DNA of 58,555 nt from Burkholderiales bacterium (GTDB taxonomy: Bacteria > Pseudomonadota > Gammaproteobacteria > Burkholderiales > Burkholderiaceae_C), in assembly GCA_947464185.1 (NCBI GenBank), contig CANHVY010000026.1, forward strand, positions 1-58,555. Direction: 5' to 3'. Below, in pieces: positions 1 through 8,539 of this stretch. A program made the translations under genes and the position numbers. Each line of letters begins with the position of its first letter. Position 1 is the first letter of the stretch. The notes below the pieces were generated by a model. It made no database searches and had not been told where the DNA came from. It saw nothing but the letters and a program-made list of their open reading frames with translations.

Positions 1-2423
1 CAAAGCCGGGTGTGCGTGTTGACCCGGCAAAGCCGGGTGTGCGTGTTGACCCGGCAAAGCCGGGTGTGCGTGTTGACCCGGCAAAGCCAGGTGTGCGTGT
101 TGACCCGGTCAGGCCAGTCGTGACCTCTGGGCCCATCTCGCCGACCAGGCCGGTGGAACCGCCCAGGCCGGCGTCGCAGACGCGCGCCTTGCCCGTTGCG
201 CCGTCGCCGGTAACCCCACAGGCAGCAGCCCCGCGGCCCGCAGCCCCGCAGCCAGCAGCCCCGCAGCCAGCAGCCCCGCAGCCAGCAGCCCCGCGGCCCG
301 CAGCCCCGCAGCCAGTGGCTGCGCCACGAGTGGCCTTGCATGCGTCCGCCAGGCCATCCTCGGGCAGCGAGGAGGAAGCCAAAGCGAAAGCGCCCGTGCG
401 GTCCGGGGGGCAGGGGGCGGCGCAAGCCTCGCCCCCGGCAGAACTTCGGCCGGCACCCCAGGCACCGGCGCCGGCCCAGGAGCAGACGCTGGCCCGCGCG
501 CGGGAGCAGGCGCTCGCCGCCGCACGGCAGGCGGAAGTGGCACGTCGCGTGGCAGCCCAGGCGCTCTCGGAACGTGCGGCACGACCGGCCGGCCCCCTCA
601 GTCTCTCCAGCGCTCAGCCGGAGGCCTCGGCCCGCGTGACCACAGGCGCTTCGCCTTTGCCGCTTGAGCCGATCCCCGCTCCAGAGAGGGACGCCCGCAA
701 GACGGTGCCTGCGTTCAATGTCGCCTGGGCGGACTTGGACGCCGCTGTGCAGGCGGGGTGGATTCGCGAGGAGGCGGCGCGTGCGCTATGGGCCCGCTGG
801 CTGGCGCGCAAGCCGCTGACCCACACGGAGGACGATGGTTCCCCTGTGGCGCCCTTGCCGCCCCTGCCCTCCGCGCCGCCGGAGGTGGTCGCAGAGCCCG
901 CTGCAGGGGAGGAGGTGGCGCTGCAGGCGCCCCCGCCCCAGCCGTCCCCGTCTTCCGCGGCGCCGCGCTCCGCAGAGCCGCCGCCTGCTCCCGTCGCTCC
1001 CCCTGCGACTGCTTCCCCTGCGGCCGCACCGGCGGCTGCAATGTCCGCCTCCCCCGTGCCCGCGCCGCCTCCACCGGCGTCGGCTTCATCTGCACAGGCG
1101 CAGGTATCGGCGCCGTCCGCTTCTGCCCCCACCTCCGCACCGTCTCCGCAGCCCTCTGAGCCTGCTGAAGCGCCTCAGCCCGCGCAGCCTTCTCAGGCTT
1201 CCCGATCCGCGCCACAGAGCTCAGAGGCCTCTGAGGCGCCTGACGTGTCGCCCGAACCGGCTGCCGCGCCGGCCCGTGACAGTGCCGCTCCCGCGCAGCC
1301 TCTGCCTGAGCAGCCTGAGGTCATCGACGTCGAGGTGCTGGAGCCCTTGGAGGAAGCCCACGCGCGTCGCGCAGCTGAGAGGGCGGCACAACCGCCTCCG
1401 ATCATCCAGGTCACCGACGTGATCCACGCCCTGCCGCCGAAGGCTGCGCCCTTGCCGCCCCCAGGCTGGATCGTCGGGCAGACCCTCATCGCGGTACTCG
1501 CAGGGGCGGTGGCGGCCGTGTCGGCGGGCATGGGCCATGTGCTGTTCGGCCCTGTAGGCGCCTGTCTGGCGGCCCTGTTCTGGGCGGTGGTCGTGTGGCG
1601 TAAGACGGCACGCTTTCAGGCCGAAGGTCAAGCCGTACGGGCCTTGATCGGGGCACATCTGGTCCTGCCGCTGCTGGCCCTGGCCGTGTGGCAGATGCAG
1701 GAGGCCGCGGGGTGGTGGCCTGCTGCCAAACCCTTGGACATGTTTGCCGACCCGCCGCTGGACGCGCTGGGGCGCGCCGCGCCGGGCTTGCGCCTGGACT
1801 GGCGCTGGATGGCGCTGGCAGGCGTGCCCTTGGGAGCCGCCGTGTACTGGCTGATCCGCCTGCGTCGACCGGCCATGCTGGCGGTGGTGATCACCTTGCT
1901 GTGGCTGGTGACCTTTCAGGCCGTGGCGGGCGTGCTGCAGGCCATGGGCCTGGCGTTCCACGGCATGACGGTGTTCATGCTGCTGCTGGGCTGCATGACC
2001 GTGCTGGGCGGCTTCCACATCGACCTGAAGGCCCGCCCGGCCGGTCTGGCCGATTTCGCCCGTTGGCCTTACCTGTGTGGCGCTGTGCTTCTGGGGGCGG
2101 GCTGGTGGTCGCTTTCAATGGTGCCCGGGCCGTTGATGCTGGTGCGTTACGCCGCCTGGCTGTGCTTCCTGGTGGCTGCGCTGGCCGTGTCCCGCCCCTC
2201 GCTGGTGGCGCTGGCTCTGGCGGTGGCGGGGCTGGAACTGGCGTTCGGCATGGGCGCACTGGCCGGGTCGACACTGGTCAAGGCAGGCTTGTGGCTCGGC
2301 TGGATGGCACTGGTGGCTGGCCTGCTGGTCTGGATGATCCCCCGGGCGCACGGCTGGTCGCGTCGCTGGCAGTTCTGGATGCCCCAGGCCTGGCGTGAAG
2401 CCCTGGCCAAACCCCCGGGGTGA
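1..2423 (+). CDS. Repeat-rich DUF2157-like integral membrane protein (5' end outside window)
   Basis: The reading frame is open to the left edge, so the true start probably lies outside; the first in-window start codon is a GTG at 12. The protein begins with four 9-residue repeats (VRVDPAKPG), followed by Ala/Pro-rich low-complexity sequence over roughly 400 residues. A short segment near residue 230 (AAVQAGWIREEAARALWARW) resembles the N-terminal helix-turn-helix-like motif of DUF2157 membrane proteins (inference). From about residue 480 to the end there are about eight to ten hydrophobic segments. The architecture suggests a cytoplasmic, disordered, repeat-variable N-terminus in front of a polytopic membrane domain. 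No catalytic motif is visible and no function can be assigned. The downstream gene starts 83 bases later on the same strand. Confidence 0.7.
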   Translation, partial: KPGVRVDPAKPGVRVDPAKPGVRVDPAKPGVRVDPVRPVVTSGPISPTRPVEPPRPASQTRALPVAPSPVTPQAAAPRPAAPQPAAPQPAAPQPAAPRPAAPQPVAAPRVALHASARPSSGSEEEAKAKAPVRSGGQGAAQASPPAELRPAPQAPAPAQEQTLARAREQALAAARQAEVARRVAAQALSERAARPAGPLSLSSAQPEASARVTTGASPLPLEPIPAPERDARKTVPAFNVAWADLDAAVQAGWIREEAARALWARWLARKPLTHTEDDGSPVAPLPPLPSAPPEVVAEPAAGEEVALQAPPPQPSPSSAAPRSAEPPPAPVAPPATASPAAAPAAAMSASPVPAPPPPASASSAQAQVSAPSASAPTSAPSPQPSEPAEAPQPAQPSQASRSAPQSSEASEAPDVSPEPAAAPARDSAAPAQPLPEQPEVIDVEVLEPLEEAHARRAAERAAQPPPIIQVTDVIHALPPKAAPLPPPGWIVGQTLIAVLAGAVAAVSAGMGHVLFGPVGACLAALFWAVVVWRKTARFQAEGQAVRALIGAHLVLPLLALAVWQMQEAAGWWPAAKPLDMFADPPLDALGRAAPGLRLDWRWMALAGVPLGAAVYWLIRLRRPAMLAVVITLLWLVTFQAVAGVLQAMGLAFHGMTVFMLLLGCMTVLGGFHIDLKARPAGLADFARWPYLCGAVLLGAGWWSLSMVPGPLMLVRYAAWLCFLVAALAVSRPSLVALALAVAGLELAFGMGALAGSTLVKAGLWLGWMALVAGLLVWMIPRAHGWSRRWQFWMPQAWREALAKPPG
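12..119 (+). repeat. 27-bp in-frame tandem repeat (VRVDPAKPG), four visible units
   Basis: The unit is 27 bp and starts GTGCGTGTTGACCCGGC. Units begin at 12, 39, 66 and 93. The third differs by a silent change and the fourth has diverged to VRVDPVRPV. The array probably continues to the left of the window. Because the unit is a multiple of three, copy-number change alters protein length without a frameshift. Confidence 0.9.
226..315 (+). repeat. 15-bp in-frame tandem repeat (AAPQP/AAPRP), six units
   Basis: Six consecutive 15-bp units (CAGCCCCGCAGCCAG or the variant CAGCCCCGCGGCCCG) encode alternating AAPQP and AAPRP pentapeptides. Variant units 1 and 5 are identical, suggesting duplication of unit blocks. 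The repeat lies in the low-complexity N-terminal half of the membrane protein. Confidence 0.88.
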
Positions 2424-2506
2424 CGGGCCATCGGCACCCTGGTTTGATGCCCCCAAGGCTCGTTCCGCCCACCTTCTTTTCCAACGACTCCGCTTCTCTG
2501 CTCACC

Positions 2507-3532
2507 ATGTTCAACACCACGATCGCCGGCAGCCTGCCCAAACCCGCCTGGCTGGCGGAACCCGAGAAACTCTGGCCGCGCTGGAAGGCCGAGGGGGCTG
2601 ATCTCGCGCAGGCCAAGCTGGACGCCACGCTGCTGTGGATCAAGGCCCAGGAGGACGCCGGCCTGGACGTCATCGGTGACGGCGAGCAATCGCGCCAGCA
2701 CTTCGTGCACGGCTTCCTGGAGCAGGTCGAGGGCATCGACTTCGAGCACAAGGTGGAGATGGGCATCCGCAACGACCGCTACAAGGCCATGGTTCCGCAG
2801 GTGGTGGCGCCGCTCAAGCTCAAGGGCCGCGTGCACGCCACCGAGGCGCGCTTCCTGCGCGCCCACACCCAGCGCCGCATCAAGTTCACCCTGCCTGGGC
2901 CCATGACCATCGTGGACACCGTGGCCGACCGTTTCTACGGCGACCGCGTGAAGATGGCCATGGCCTTTGCCGAACTGCTCAACGAGGAGGCGCTGGCCCT
3001 GCAGGCCGACGGCGTGGACGTGATCCAGTTCGATGAGCCGGCCTTCAACGTCTACATGGCCGAGGCGGCGGACTGGGGGGTGCAGGCGCTGGAGCGTGCC
3101 GCGCAGGGCCTGACCTGCACCACGGCCGTGCACATCTGCTATGGCTACGGCATCCAGGCCAACATCGACTGGAAGAAGACGCTGGGCACCGAGTGGCGCC
3201 AGTACGAGAAGGTGTTCCCTGCGCTGGCCGCCAGTTCCATCGACCAGGTCAGCCTGGAGTGCATCCACTCCCAGGTGCCGGCGGAGCTGATGGCGCTGCT
3301 CAAGGGCAAGGACGTGATGGTGGGCGTGATCGACGTGGCCAGTGAACAGGTGGAGACCGCGGAGGAGGTGGCCGACACCATCGGGCGCGCCCTGCAGTTC
3401 GTGCCTCGGCAGCACCTGATCGCATGCACGAACTGCGGCCTCGCGCCCATGACCCGGGCCGCCGCCGAAGGCAAGCTGCACGCCCTGGCGGCCGGCGCCG
3501 CCCTGGCGCGCGAGCGCTACGCTGCGGCATGA
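2507..3532 (+). CDS. Cobalamin-independent methionine synthase-like methyltransferase (MetE C-terminal core)
   Basis: This 341-residue protein corresponds to the catalytic C-terminal half of MetE, without the N-terminal half of the ~750-residue enzyme. Zinc-ligand positions are visible: His and Cys in HICYGYG (about residue 206), Glu in DQVSLECIHS, and Cys in ACTNCGL near residue 306. The N-terminal TTIAGSLPKP is the usual start of the core domain. The ATG at 2507 was chosen because homology begins directly after it; the frame extends further upstream without conserved sequence. Short MetE-core proteins transfer methyl groups to thiols such as homocysteine, but the methyl donor of this subgroup is uncertain. 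Its stop overlaps the start of the next gene, a 2-oxoglutarate dioxygenase, implying translational coupling. Confidence 0.88.
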   Translation: MFNTTIAGSLPKPAWLAEPEKLWPRWKAEGADLAQAKLDATLLWIKAQEDAGLDVIGDGEQSRQHFVHGFLEQVEGIDFEHKVEMGIRNDRYKAMVPQVVAPLKLKGRVHATEARFLRAHTQRRIKFTLPGPMTIVDTVADRFYGDRVKMAMAFAELLNEEALALQADGVDVIQFDEPAFNVYMAEAADWGVQALERAAQGLTCTTAVHICYGYGIQANIDWKKTLGTEWRQYEKVFPALAASSIDQVSLECIHSQVPAELMALLKGKDVMVGVIDVASEQVETAEEVADTIGRALQFVPRQHLIACTNCGLAPMTRAAAEGKLHALAAGAALARERYAAA

Positions 3533-4272
3533 CGCCGCCGCCACCGCTCACCGCGCTGGCCGATCTGCAGCCGCAACTGGCCTCGGCCGGCTTTGCGGTG
3601 CTGGACGCTGCTGCACTTGGCCGCTGGACTGGAGCTGCGTCCGCTGACCTGAAGCTGCTTGCCAGCTTCTGGGACGACTTGCCGCACGATGCCCACTTGC
3701 GTGACGGCGGCCGTTACCGGCGCCGCCGCCACAGCTGCTTTGTGGTCGAAGGTGCGCAGGTGGCCCAGGTGCCGCACCGTGCCCATTGGCAGCCCGTGGA
3801 GTACAACGCCCTGCATGGCGGCTTTGAGCGCTGGTTCGAGCCGATGGCCCCGGCCATGGCTCAGGCCCCGGCCTTGGCCGCGCTGCTGCAGGCACTGGCG
3901 GCTTGTGCCACGGCACTGCGCCCGGGCGTCGCGCGCTGGTTCGCCGAGGCACACCCCTTTCGCATCGACTGCACCGATGGCATCGGCCGCCCCACACCCG
4001 AGGGCGCGCACCGCGATGGCGTGGACCTGGTGGCCGTGGTGCTGGTAGCCCGCCACAACGTGAAGGGCGCGGAGACCCGCGTGTTCGACGCCCGCAGCCC
4101 GCAGGGCATGCGCTTCACGCTCACCGAGCCCTGGAGCGTGCTGCTGCTCGATGACGAACGGGTGATTCACGAGAGCACCCCCATCCAGCCTCTGGACCCG
4201 TCGCAGCCCGCCTGGCGCGATACCTTGGTGCTGACGCTGCGCCAGCAGGGTTTCCAGGGCCCTGGGGCATGA
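3529..4272 (+). CDS. 2-oxoglutarate/Fe(II) dioxygenase of the PF10014 amino-acid hydroxylase type
   Basis: 247 residues. The iron-binding HxD motif is visible as EGAHRDGVD near residue 160. A distal His (VIHEST) lies about 50 residues further on, followed by an Arg (WRDTLVL) suited to binding the 2-oxoglutarate carboxylate. This pattern matches the 2OG-Fe dioxygenase family that includes Bacillus L-isoleucine 4-hydroxylase and related free-amino-acid hydroxylases. The start overlaps the stop of the MetE-like gene by four bases (ATGA), which fixes the ATG at 3529. A free amino-acid substrate is likely from family membership, but which one is not visible. The PLP ammonia-lyase downstream could act on a hydroxylated product (inference). 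Confidence 0.8.
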   Translation: MTPPPPLTALADLQPQLASAGFAVLDAAALGRWTGAASADLKLLASFWDDLPHDAHLRDGGRYRRRRHSCFVVEGAQVAQVPHRAHWQPVEYNALHGGFERWFEPMAPAMAQAPALAALLQALAACATALRPGVARWFAEAHPFRIDCTDGIGRPTPEGAHRDGVDLVAVVLVARHNVKGAETRVFDARSPQGMRFTLTEPWSVLLLDDERVIHESTPIQPLDPSQPAWRDTLVLTLRQQGFQGPGA

Positions 4273-4348
4273 CCGTGACGCCACGTGGCTTTGGAGCCTT
4301 CCACCTGGCTTTCTTCTGGCGGAGCCCGCTGAACCCCTTGGAACTCAC

Positions 4349-5350
4349 ATGACGCTTGCCATCACCTTCGACGATGTGGCCGCCGCAGCGCAACGCCTGC
4401 AAGGCCACGCCCACCGCACCCCCGTACTCACCTCACGTACAGCCGATGAACGCACGGGCGCCCGGGTGTTCTTCAAGGCCGAGAACTTCCAGCGCATGGG
4501 CGCGTTCAAGTTCCGTGGGGCCTTCAACGCGTTGGCGAAATTCAGCCCGATGCAGCGCGAGCGCGGCGTGATCGCGTTTTCCTCAGGCAACCATGCCCAG
4601 GCCACGGCGCTGGCGGCGCGCATCCTGGGCATGCCCAGCGTGATCGTCATGCCCAAGGACGCACCGGCGGCCAAGCTCGCGGCCACGCGTGGCTATCAGG
4701 CCGGACAGGCGGGCAGCGAGGTCGTGCTGTACGACCGCTACACCGAGGACCGCGAGGCCATCGGTCAGCGCCTGGCACAGGAGCGCGGCATGACGCTGGT
4801 GCCGCCCTACGACCACGCCGACGTGATGGCGGGGCAGGGCACGGCGGCGCTGGAACTTGTGCAGCAGGTGGCCGAGCTGGACGGGGGCGGCCTGGACGCA
4901 ATGCTGGTGTGCGTGGGCGGCGGTGGGCTGATTTCCGGCTGCGCCGTGGCGGCCACGCACCTGCTGCCCGGCATCGAGGTTTGGGGCGTGGAGCCCGAGG
5001 CGGGCAACGACACCCAGCGCAGCCTGGCGGAAGGGCACATCGTGCACATCGACACGCCCAAGACCATTGCCGACGGTGCGCAGACGCAGCACAGCGGCAC
5101 GCTGACCTTCCCGGTGATCCAGCAACTGGTGCGCGGCATCGTGACCGTGAGCGACGCTCAGCTGGTGGACGCCATGCGCTTCTTCGCCGAGCGCATGAAG
5201 ATCGTGGTGGAACCCACCGGCTGCCTGGGTGCCGCCGCGCTCATGGCGCGGACAGCGGGCCAGCCCGACCTGAGAGGACGCCGCGTGGGCGTCATCCTCT
5301 CAGGGGGCAATGTGGATGTTCGGCGTTACGCTGAGCTGCTGGAGGGTTGA
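4349..5350 (+). CDS. Threonine dehydratase / threo-3-hydroxyaspartate ammonia-lyase-like PLP enzyme
   Basis: 333 residues, a fold-type II PLP enzyme of serine racemase/threonine dehydratase size without the C-terminal ACT regulatory domain of IlvA. Visible motifs are the Schiff-base lysine in MGAFKFRGA (about residue 54), SSGNHAQ for substrate carboxylate binding, the glycine-rich phosphate loop GGGGLISG, and the C-terminal ILSGGNVD. The family removes ammonia from beta-hydroxy amino acids to give 2-oxo acids; the biosynthetic enzyme is normally longer, so a catabolic role is likelier. It lies 76 bases after the dioxygenase gene on the same strand. Threonine, serine or 3-hydroxyaspartate as substrate cannot be decided here. 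Confidence 0.88.
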   Translation: MTLAITFDDVAAAAQRLQGHAHRTPVLTSRTADERTGARVFFKAENFQRMGAFKFRGAFNALAKFSPMQRERGVIAFSSGNHAQATALAARILGMPSVIVMPKDAPAAKLAATRGYQAGQAGSEVVLYDRYTEDREAIGQRLAQERGMTLVPPYDHADVMAGQGTAALELVQQVAELDGGGLDAMLVCVGGGGLISGCAVAATHLLPGIEVWGVEPEAGNDTQRSLAEGHIVHIDTPKTIADGAQTQHSGTLTFPVIQQLVRGIVTVSDAQLVDAMRFFAERMKIVVEPTGCLGAAALMARTAGQPDLRGRRVGVILSGGNVDVRRYAELLEG

Positions 5351-5483
5351 ACCTGGCCCCCCAGGTCCGGGCGCTGCCCGGCCCGGCCCCCCGAGGGGGC
5401 GCAAGAAAACTTGGGAGCGGCCCGGCGTTTTCTTGAGAGTCCCCAAGGTCCGGGCGGTACCCGGCTCGGCGTCTTCTGGAGCG
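5351..5483. terminator. Bidirectional terminator-like intergenic region with degenerate repeats
   Basis: This gap separates two convergent genes. It contains a 9-bp inverted repeat (CAAGAAAAC at 5402-5410 with GTTTTCTTG at 5427-5435) around a GC-rich centre, giving A-rich and T-rich flanks on both strands as expected for a two-way terminator. An imperfect 20-bp direct repeat starting AGGTCCGGGCG lies at 5363-5382 and 5446-5465 (18 of 20 identical). A further GC hairpin (CCCCC CGA GGGGG) lies at about 5388-5400. Confidence 0.6.
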
Positions 5484-6179
5484 TCAGGCCACGCGCACGC
5501 GCAGCTCGCCCAGGCCGGCTACCGAGCCCACCATCAGGTCGCCGCTGACCACCGCGGCCACGCCTTCGGGGGTGCCGGTGTAGATCAGGTCGCCGGGTTG
5601 CAGCTCCCAGGCGGCCGACAGGTGTTCGATGGTCTCGGAGAGGTTCCAGATCAGCTTGGACACGTTGCTGCGCTGGCGGTCTGCACCGTTGACCTGCAGG
5701 TAGATCTCTGCGTGGGCCACGTCGCCGGCCTGGTCGGCCGGGGTGATGGGGCCGATGGGGGCGCTCTGGTCAAAGCCCTTGCCGATGCACCAGGGCCGAC
5801 CCTGCTTCTTCATCTCGTTCTGCAGGTCGCGCCGGGTCATGTCCAGGCCCACGGCGTAGCCGTACACATGCTTGAGCGCGTCCGCCGCCTTGATGTTCCT
5901 GCCGCCGGTGCCGATGGCCGCCACCAGTTCGATCTCGTGGTGCAGGTTCTTGGTCAGCAAAGGGTAGGCGATGGTGCCCGTCTGCCCAGCCTCCACCACC
6001 ACGATGGCATCCGCCGGCTTCAGGAAGAAGAAGGGCGGCTCGCGGCCGGTGAAACCCATCTCCTTGGCGTGCTCTTCATAGTTGCGGCCCACGCAGTAGA
6101 CGCGGCGAACCGGGAAGCGCTCGCTACGGCCCATGACGGGCACGCTGACGACGGGGGGAGGGGTGAAGAGATAGCTCAT
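5484..6179 (-). CDS. Fumarylacetoacetate hydrolase family protein, fumarylpyruvate hydrolase-like
   Basis: 231 residues from the ATG at 6179 (MSYLFTPPP); a longer reading is possible but lacks homology. Near the start is RRVYCVGRNYEEHAKEMG, typical of fumarylpyruvate hydrolases such as NagK. HHEIEL carries two metal-binding Glu and GLDMTRRD the metal-binding Asp. Together with KGFDQSAPIGPI these are characteristic of the FAH fold. Fumarylpyruvate hydrolase yields fumarate and pyruvate at the end of the gentisate pathway, but no gentisate dioxygenase is visible in the window, so the exact substrate is open. It is the last gene of the long - strand run and lies 35 bases after the DUF1330 gene. 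Confidence 0.88.
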   Translation of the reverse strand: MSYLFTPPPVVSVPVMGRSERFPVRRVYCVGRNYEEHAKEMGFTGREPPFFFLKPADAIVVVEAGQTGTIAYPLLTKNLHHEIELVAAIGTGGRNIKAADALKHVYGYAVGLDMTRRDLQNEMKKQGRPWCIGKGFDQSAPIGPITPADQAGDVAHAEIYLQVNGADRQRSNVSKLIWNLSETIEHLSAAWELQPGDLIYTGTPEGVAAVVSGDLMVGSVAGLGELRVRVA

Positions 6180-6214
6180 GGAACAGGATCCTGGGTGAAA
6201 AGGAAGAGGGGGTT

Positions 6215-6520
6215 TCAACGGGGTGTGGCATCGCCGCTTTCGACGACGACATTTTCGACGATGCCGCCACCGTCACGACGGAAGGCAGCGGCGGCCTGGT
6301 ACTCAGGCGACTGGAAACAGGCCACGCCCGCTTCCAGGGTGGGGAACTCGATCACCACATAACGGTTGAAGGTGTCGGGTCCTTCGTTGACCTGGTAGCG
6401 GCCCCCGCGCGCCAGCACCCGCCCACCATGGGCGGCCATGATGTCGGGCACGAGGTCGGTGTAACGCTTGTATTGCACCGGGTCGTGTATGACGCAGCGG
6501 GACAGCCAGTACGCGGCCAT
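6215..6520 (-). CDS. DUF1330 domain protein
   Basis: 101 residues forming one ferredoxin-like alpha/beta barrel domain of the DUF1330 family. YWLSRCVIHDPVQYKRYTDL at the start, GGRYQVNEG in the middle, and RYVVIEFPTLEAGVACFQSPEYQ are the recognisable family segments. DUF1330 proteins are dimeric barrel proteins of unknown activity often found near aromatic or CoA-ester catabolic genes. Here the gene sits between the TRAP permease (81 bases upstream) and the fumarylpyruvate-hydrolase-like gene. Confidence 0.88.
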   Translation of the reverse strand: MAAYWLSRCVIHDPVQYKRYTDLVPDIMAAHGGRVLARGGRYQVNEGPDTFNRYVVIEFPTLEAGVACFQSPEYQAAAAFRRDGGGIVENVVVESGDATPR

Positions 6521-6601
6521 AGGGGACTCCTTCTTGCCGGGTGAATTGGGGTGGGTGGGCGTTGTAGGCAGGGGGGGTGGGCGCCGGTCTGGTGGTGCTG
6601 G

Positions 6602-7993
6602 CTACTTCGGCACCACATCGCCCAGGCTGGGCAGCCAGGTGGCGATCTGGGGGAAGGCGATGATGGCCCCGATGGCACCCAGCAGACAGATCCAGTAGGG
6701 CACTGCGCCGCGGAAGATCTCCCCGTTCTTGAGATCGGGCTCGCCTTCCACCGCCGCCTTCACGGTGAAGACCAGGATGCCGAAGGGTGGCGTCAGCAGG
6801 CCGGTCTCGATGGCCAGGATGCCGATGATGGCAAAGGCGATCGGGTCGAAGCCCAGGGCCATCGCGATGGGTGCGAACACAGGCACCGTCAACAGGATGA
6901 TGGAGATCGAATCGATGATGGCCCCGAGGATGAACCACACCAGGATCATCAAGGCCAGGATGGCGTAGGGCGACAGGCCCGACTGCAGAAAGAAGTCCTT
7001 GGCCATGCCGGTGATGCCCGTCATGGAGAGCACGCGCGAGTACAGCTGCGCCGTTACCAGCAGGATCAGCAGGGGCGCCGAGGTGCGACCCACCGAGATA
7101 ATGGCTTGCACCATTTCGCGCGGCTTCATGCCGCGGGCAATGGCCAGCAGCAGCGCCAGCGTGGCGCCCACGCCAGCGCCCTCTGTGGGGGTGAAGAAGC
7201 CGAACCAGATACCTCCCAGCACCAGCAGCACGAGGACGATGATGCCCGCCGTGCTCCACAGAATGGTGCGCAGGTCCGGCTCGTCAGCCAAGTCGGTGGT
7301 GGAGGCCGGCGTCGTACTTCCGCCAGCGGGGCTCGCCGTGGCAGCCGCAGGGGCTGGCGCCACGCCCTCACCCACCCGGTGCGGCTGGGTCTTGGCCACC
7401 CACAGGATGTAGCCGATGTAGAGCGTCACCACGAGCAGGCCCGGGATGATGCCGGCAATGAACAGCTTGCCGATGGCCATCTCGGTGAGCACACCCCAGA
7501 CGATCATCAGCACCGAGGGCGGGATCAACATGCCCAGGCAGGCGCTGCCGGCGATGCAACCCAGCGCGAACTGTCGCTCGTAGCCGTAGCGCTTCATCTC
7601 CGGCCAGGCGATCTTGGAGAAGGCAGCTGCCGCAGCGATGGACACGCCCGTGATGAAGGCGAACACCGCATTGGCCAGCACGGTGGCCACGCCCAGGCGG
7701 CCGGCCAGGCGCCGCGTCAGGCGGTTGACCAGGGCAAACAGATCGCTGGCCGCGCCGCACTTGGCCAGAAACTCCCCCATCAGGAGAAACAGCGGGATCA
7801 CGGCAAACACGTAGTCGCGCAGCGCCTCGTAGGCGGTGTTGGAGGCAAAGCTCAGCATGGCGTGCGGGTCGCCCGTCATGAGGAACAGGCCCAGCAGTGC
7901 GGTCAGGCCCAGCGAGATGGCGATGTGCACCCCGCTGAACACCAGCACCAGCAGGGTCACCACGAGGATGAGGAGGTCGGTACCGGAACTCAT
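6602..7993 (-). CDS. TRAP transporter large permease subunit (DctM type)
   Basis: 463 residues, highly hydrophobic with about 12 predicted membrane segments. Characteristic DctM sequences include VIPLFLLMGEFLAKCGAA, the helix ending GMLIPPSVLMIVWG, GFFTPTEGAGVGA and ETGLLTPPFGILVF. The protein forms the sodium-coupled transport channel of a TRAP system in the inner membrane. A 30-residue Ala/Pro/Thr-rich insert (about residues 212-242) lies in a cytoplasmic or periplasmic loop and is unusual for the family. The small permease ends nine bases upstream and the receptor precedes that, so the three form a complete TRAP operon. Confidence 0.95.
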   Translation of the reverse strand: MSSGTDLLILVVTLLVLVFSGVHIAISLGLTALLGLFLMTGDPHAMLSFASNTAYEALRDYVFAVIPLFLLMGEFLAKCGAASDLFALVNRLTRRLAGRLGVATVLANAVFAFITGVSIAAAAAFSKIAWPEMKRYGYERQFALGCIAGSACLGMLIPPSVLMIVWGVLTEMAIGKLFIAGIIPGLLVVTLYIGYILWVAKTQPHRVGEGVAPAPAAATASPAGGSTTPASTTDLADEPDLRTILWSTAGIIVLVLLVLGGIWFGFFTPTEGAGVGATLALLLAIARGMKPREMVQAIISVGRTSAPLLILLVTAQLYSRVLSMTGITGMAKDFFLQSGLSPYAILALMILVWFILGAIIDSISIILLTVPVFAPIAMALGFDPIAFAIIGILAIETGLLTPPFGILVFTVKAAVEGEPDLKNGEIFRGAVPYWICLLGAIGAIIAFPQIATWLPSLGDVVPK

Positions 7994-8002
7994 GGAGCGT
8001 CC

Positions 8003-8527
8003 TCAGTGGGCCGTGCCCGTGGCCTGCGGCGCGGTGCCTTGCGCCGCGCTCAGCAGGTGTTGCACCAGCAGGAGCGCATAGTTGAAGGCGGCAATCGCCG
8101 TGCCGAGGATCAACACGAAGCGTGCCGGCCAGACCGGCACACGCAGCGCACCCTCGCCCTCGAACTCGTTGGAGTTCCACGCGTGGGCCGCGCCCTCGAA
8201 GCTGCCCCAGCAGATCAGGCCGAAGAACACCAGGCCCGCCAGAGCCGCCACGGCCGCCAGCAGGCTCTGGCCGCGCGGCCCGGCCCGGCTGACGAACATG
8301 TCCACGTGCAGCATGCCGCCCGAGCGGATGGCGAACCCGGTCTGCAGGTAGCAGATGATGACGATGGACAGCGAGACGATCTCGGTCGTGCCCTTGACAG
8401 GCCGATCGAAACCCACGCGGCCCACCACATCAGCCACCACCAGAAAACACAGCAGGAAGGCCAGCACGGCCGCCAGCACCAGCAGCAGCCGGGTCAGCTG
8501 TTCGTTGAGTCGGCGCAGGGCGGACAT
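8003..8527 (-). CDS. TRAP transporter small permease subunit (DctQ type)
   Basis: 174 residues with four predicted membrane helices; the first is near residues 14-35. The family signature DVVGRVGFDRPVKGTTEIVS follows helix 1 and LQTGFAIRSGGMLHVDM is the conserved second-helix region. DctQ supports the large permease and helps dock the periplasmic receptor. It sits 12 bases after the receptor gene and 9 bases before the large permease. The C-terminus ends in a short Ala/Gln-rich tail. Confidence 0.93.
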   Translation of the reverse strand: MSALRRLNEQLTRLLLVLAAVLAFLLCFLVVADVVGRVGFDRPVKGTTEIVSLSIVIICYLQTGFAIRSGGMLHVDMFVSRAGPRGQSLLAAVAALAGLVFFGLICWGSFEGAAHAWNSNEFEGEGALRVPVWPARFVLILGTAIAAFNYALLLVQHLLSAAQGTAPQATGTAH

Positions 8528-8539
8528 GCTGCTACATCC

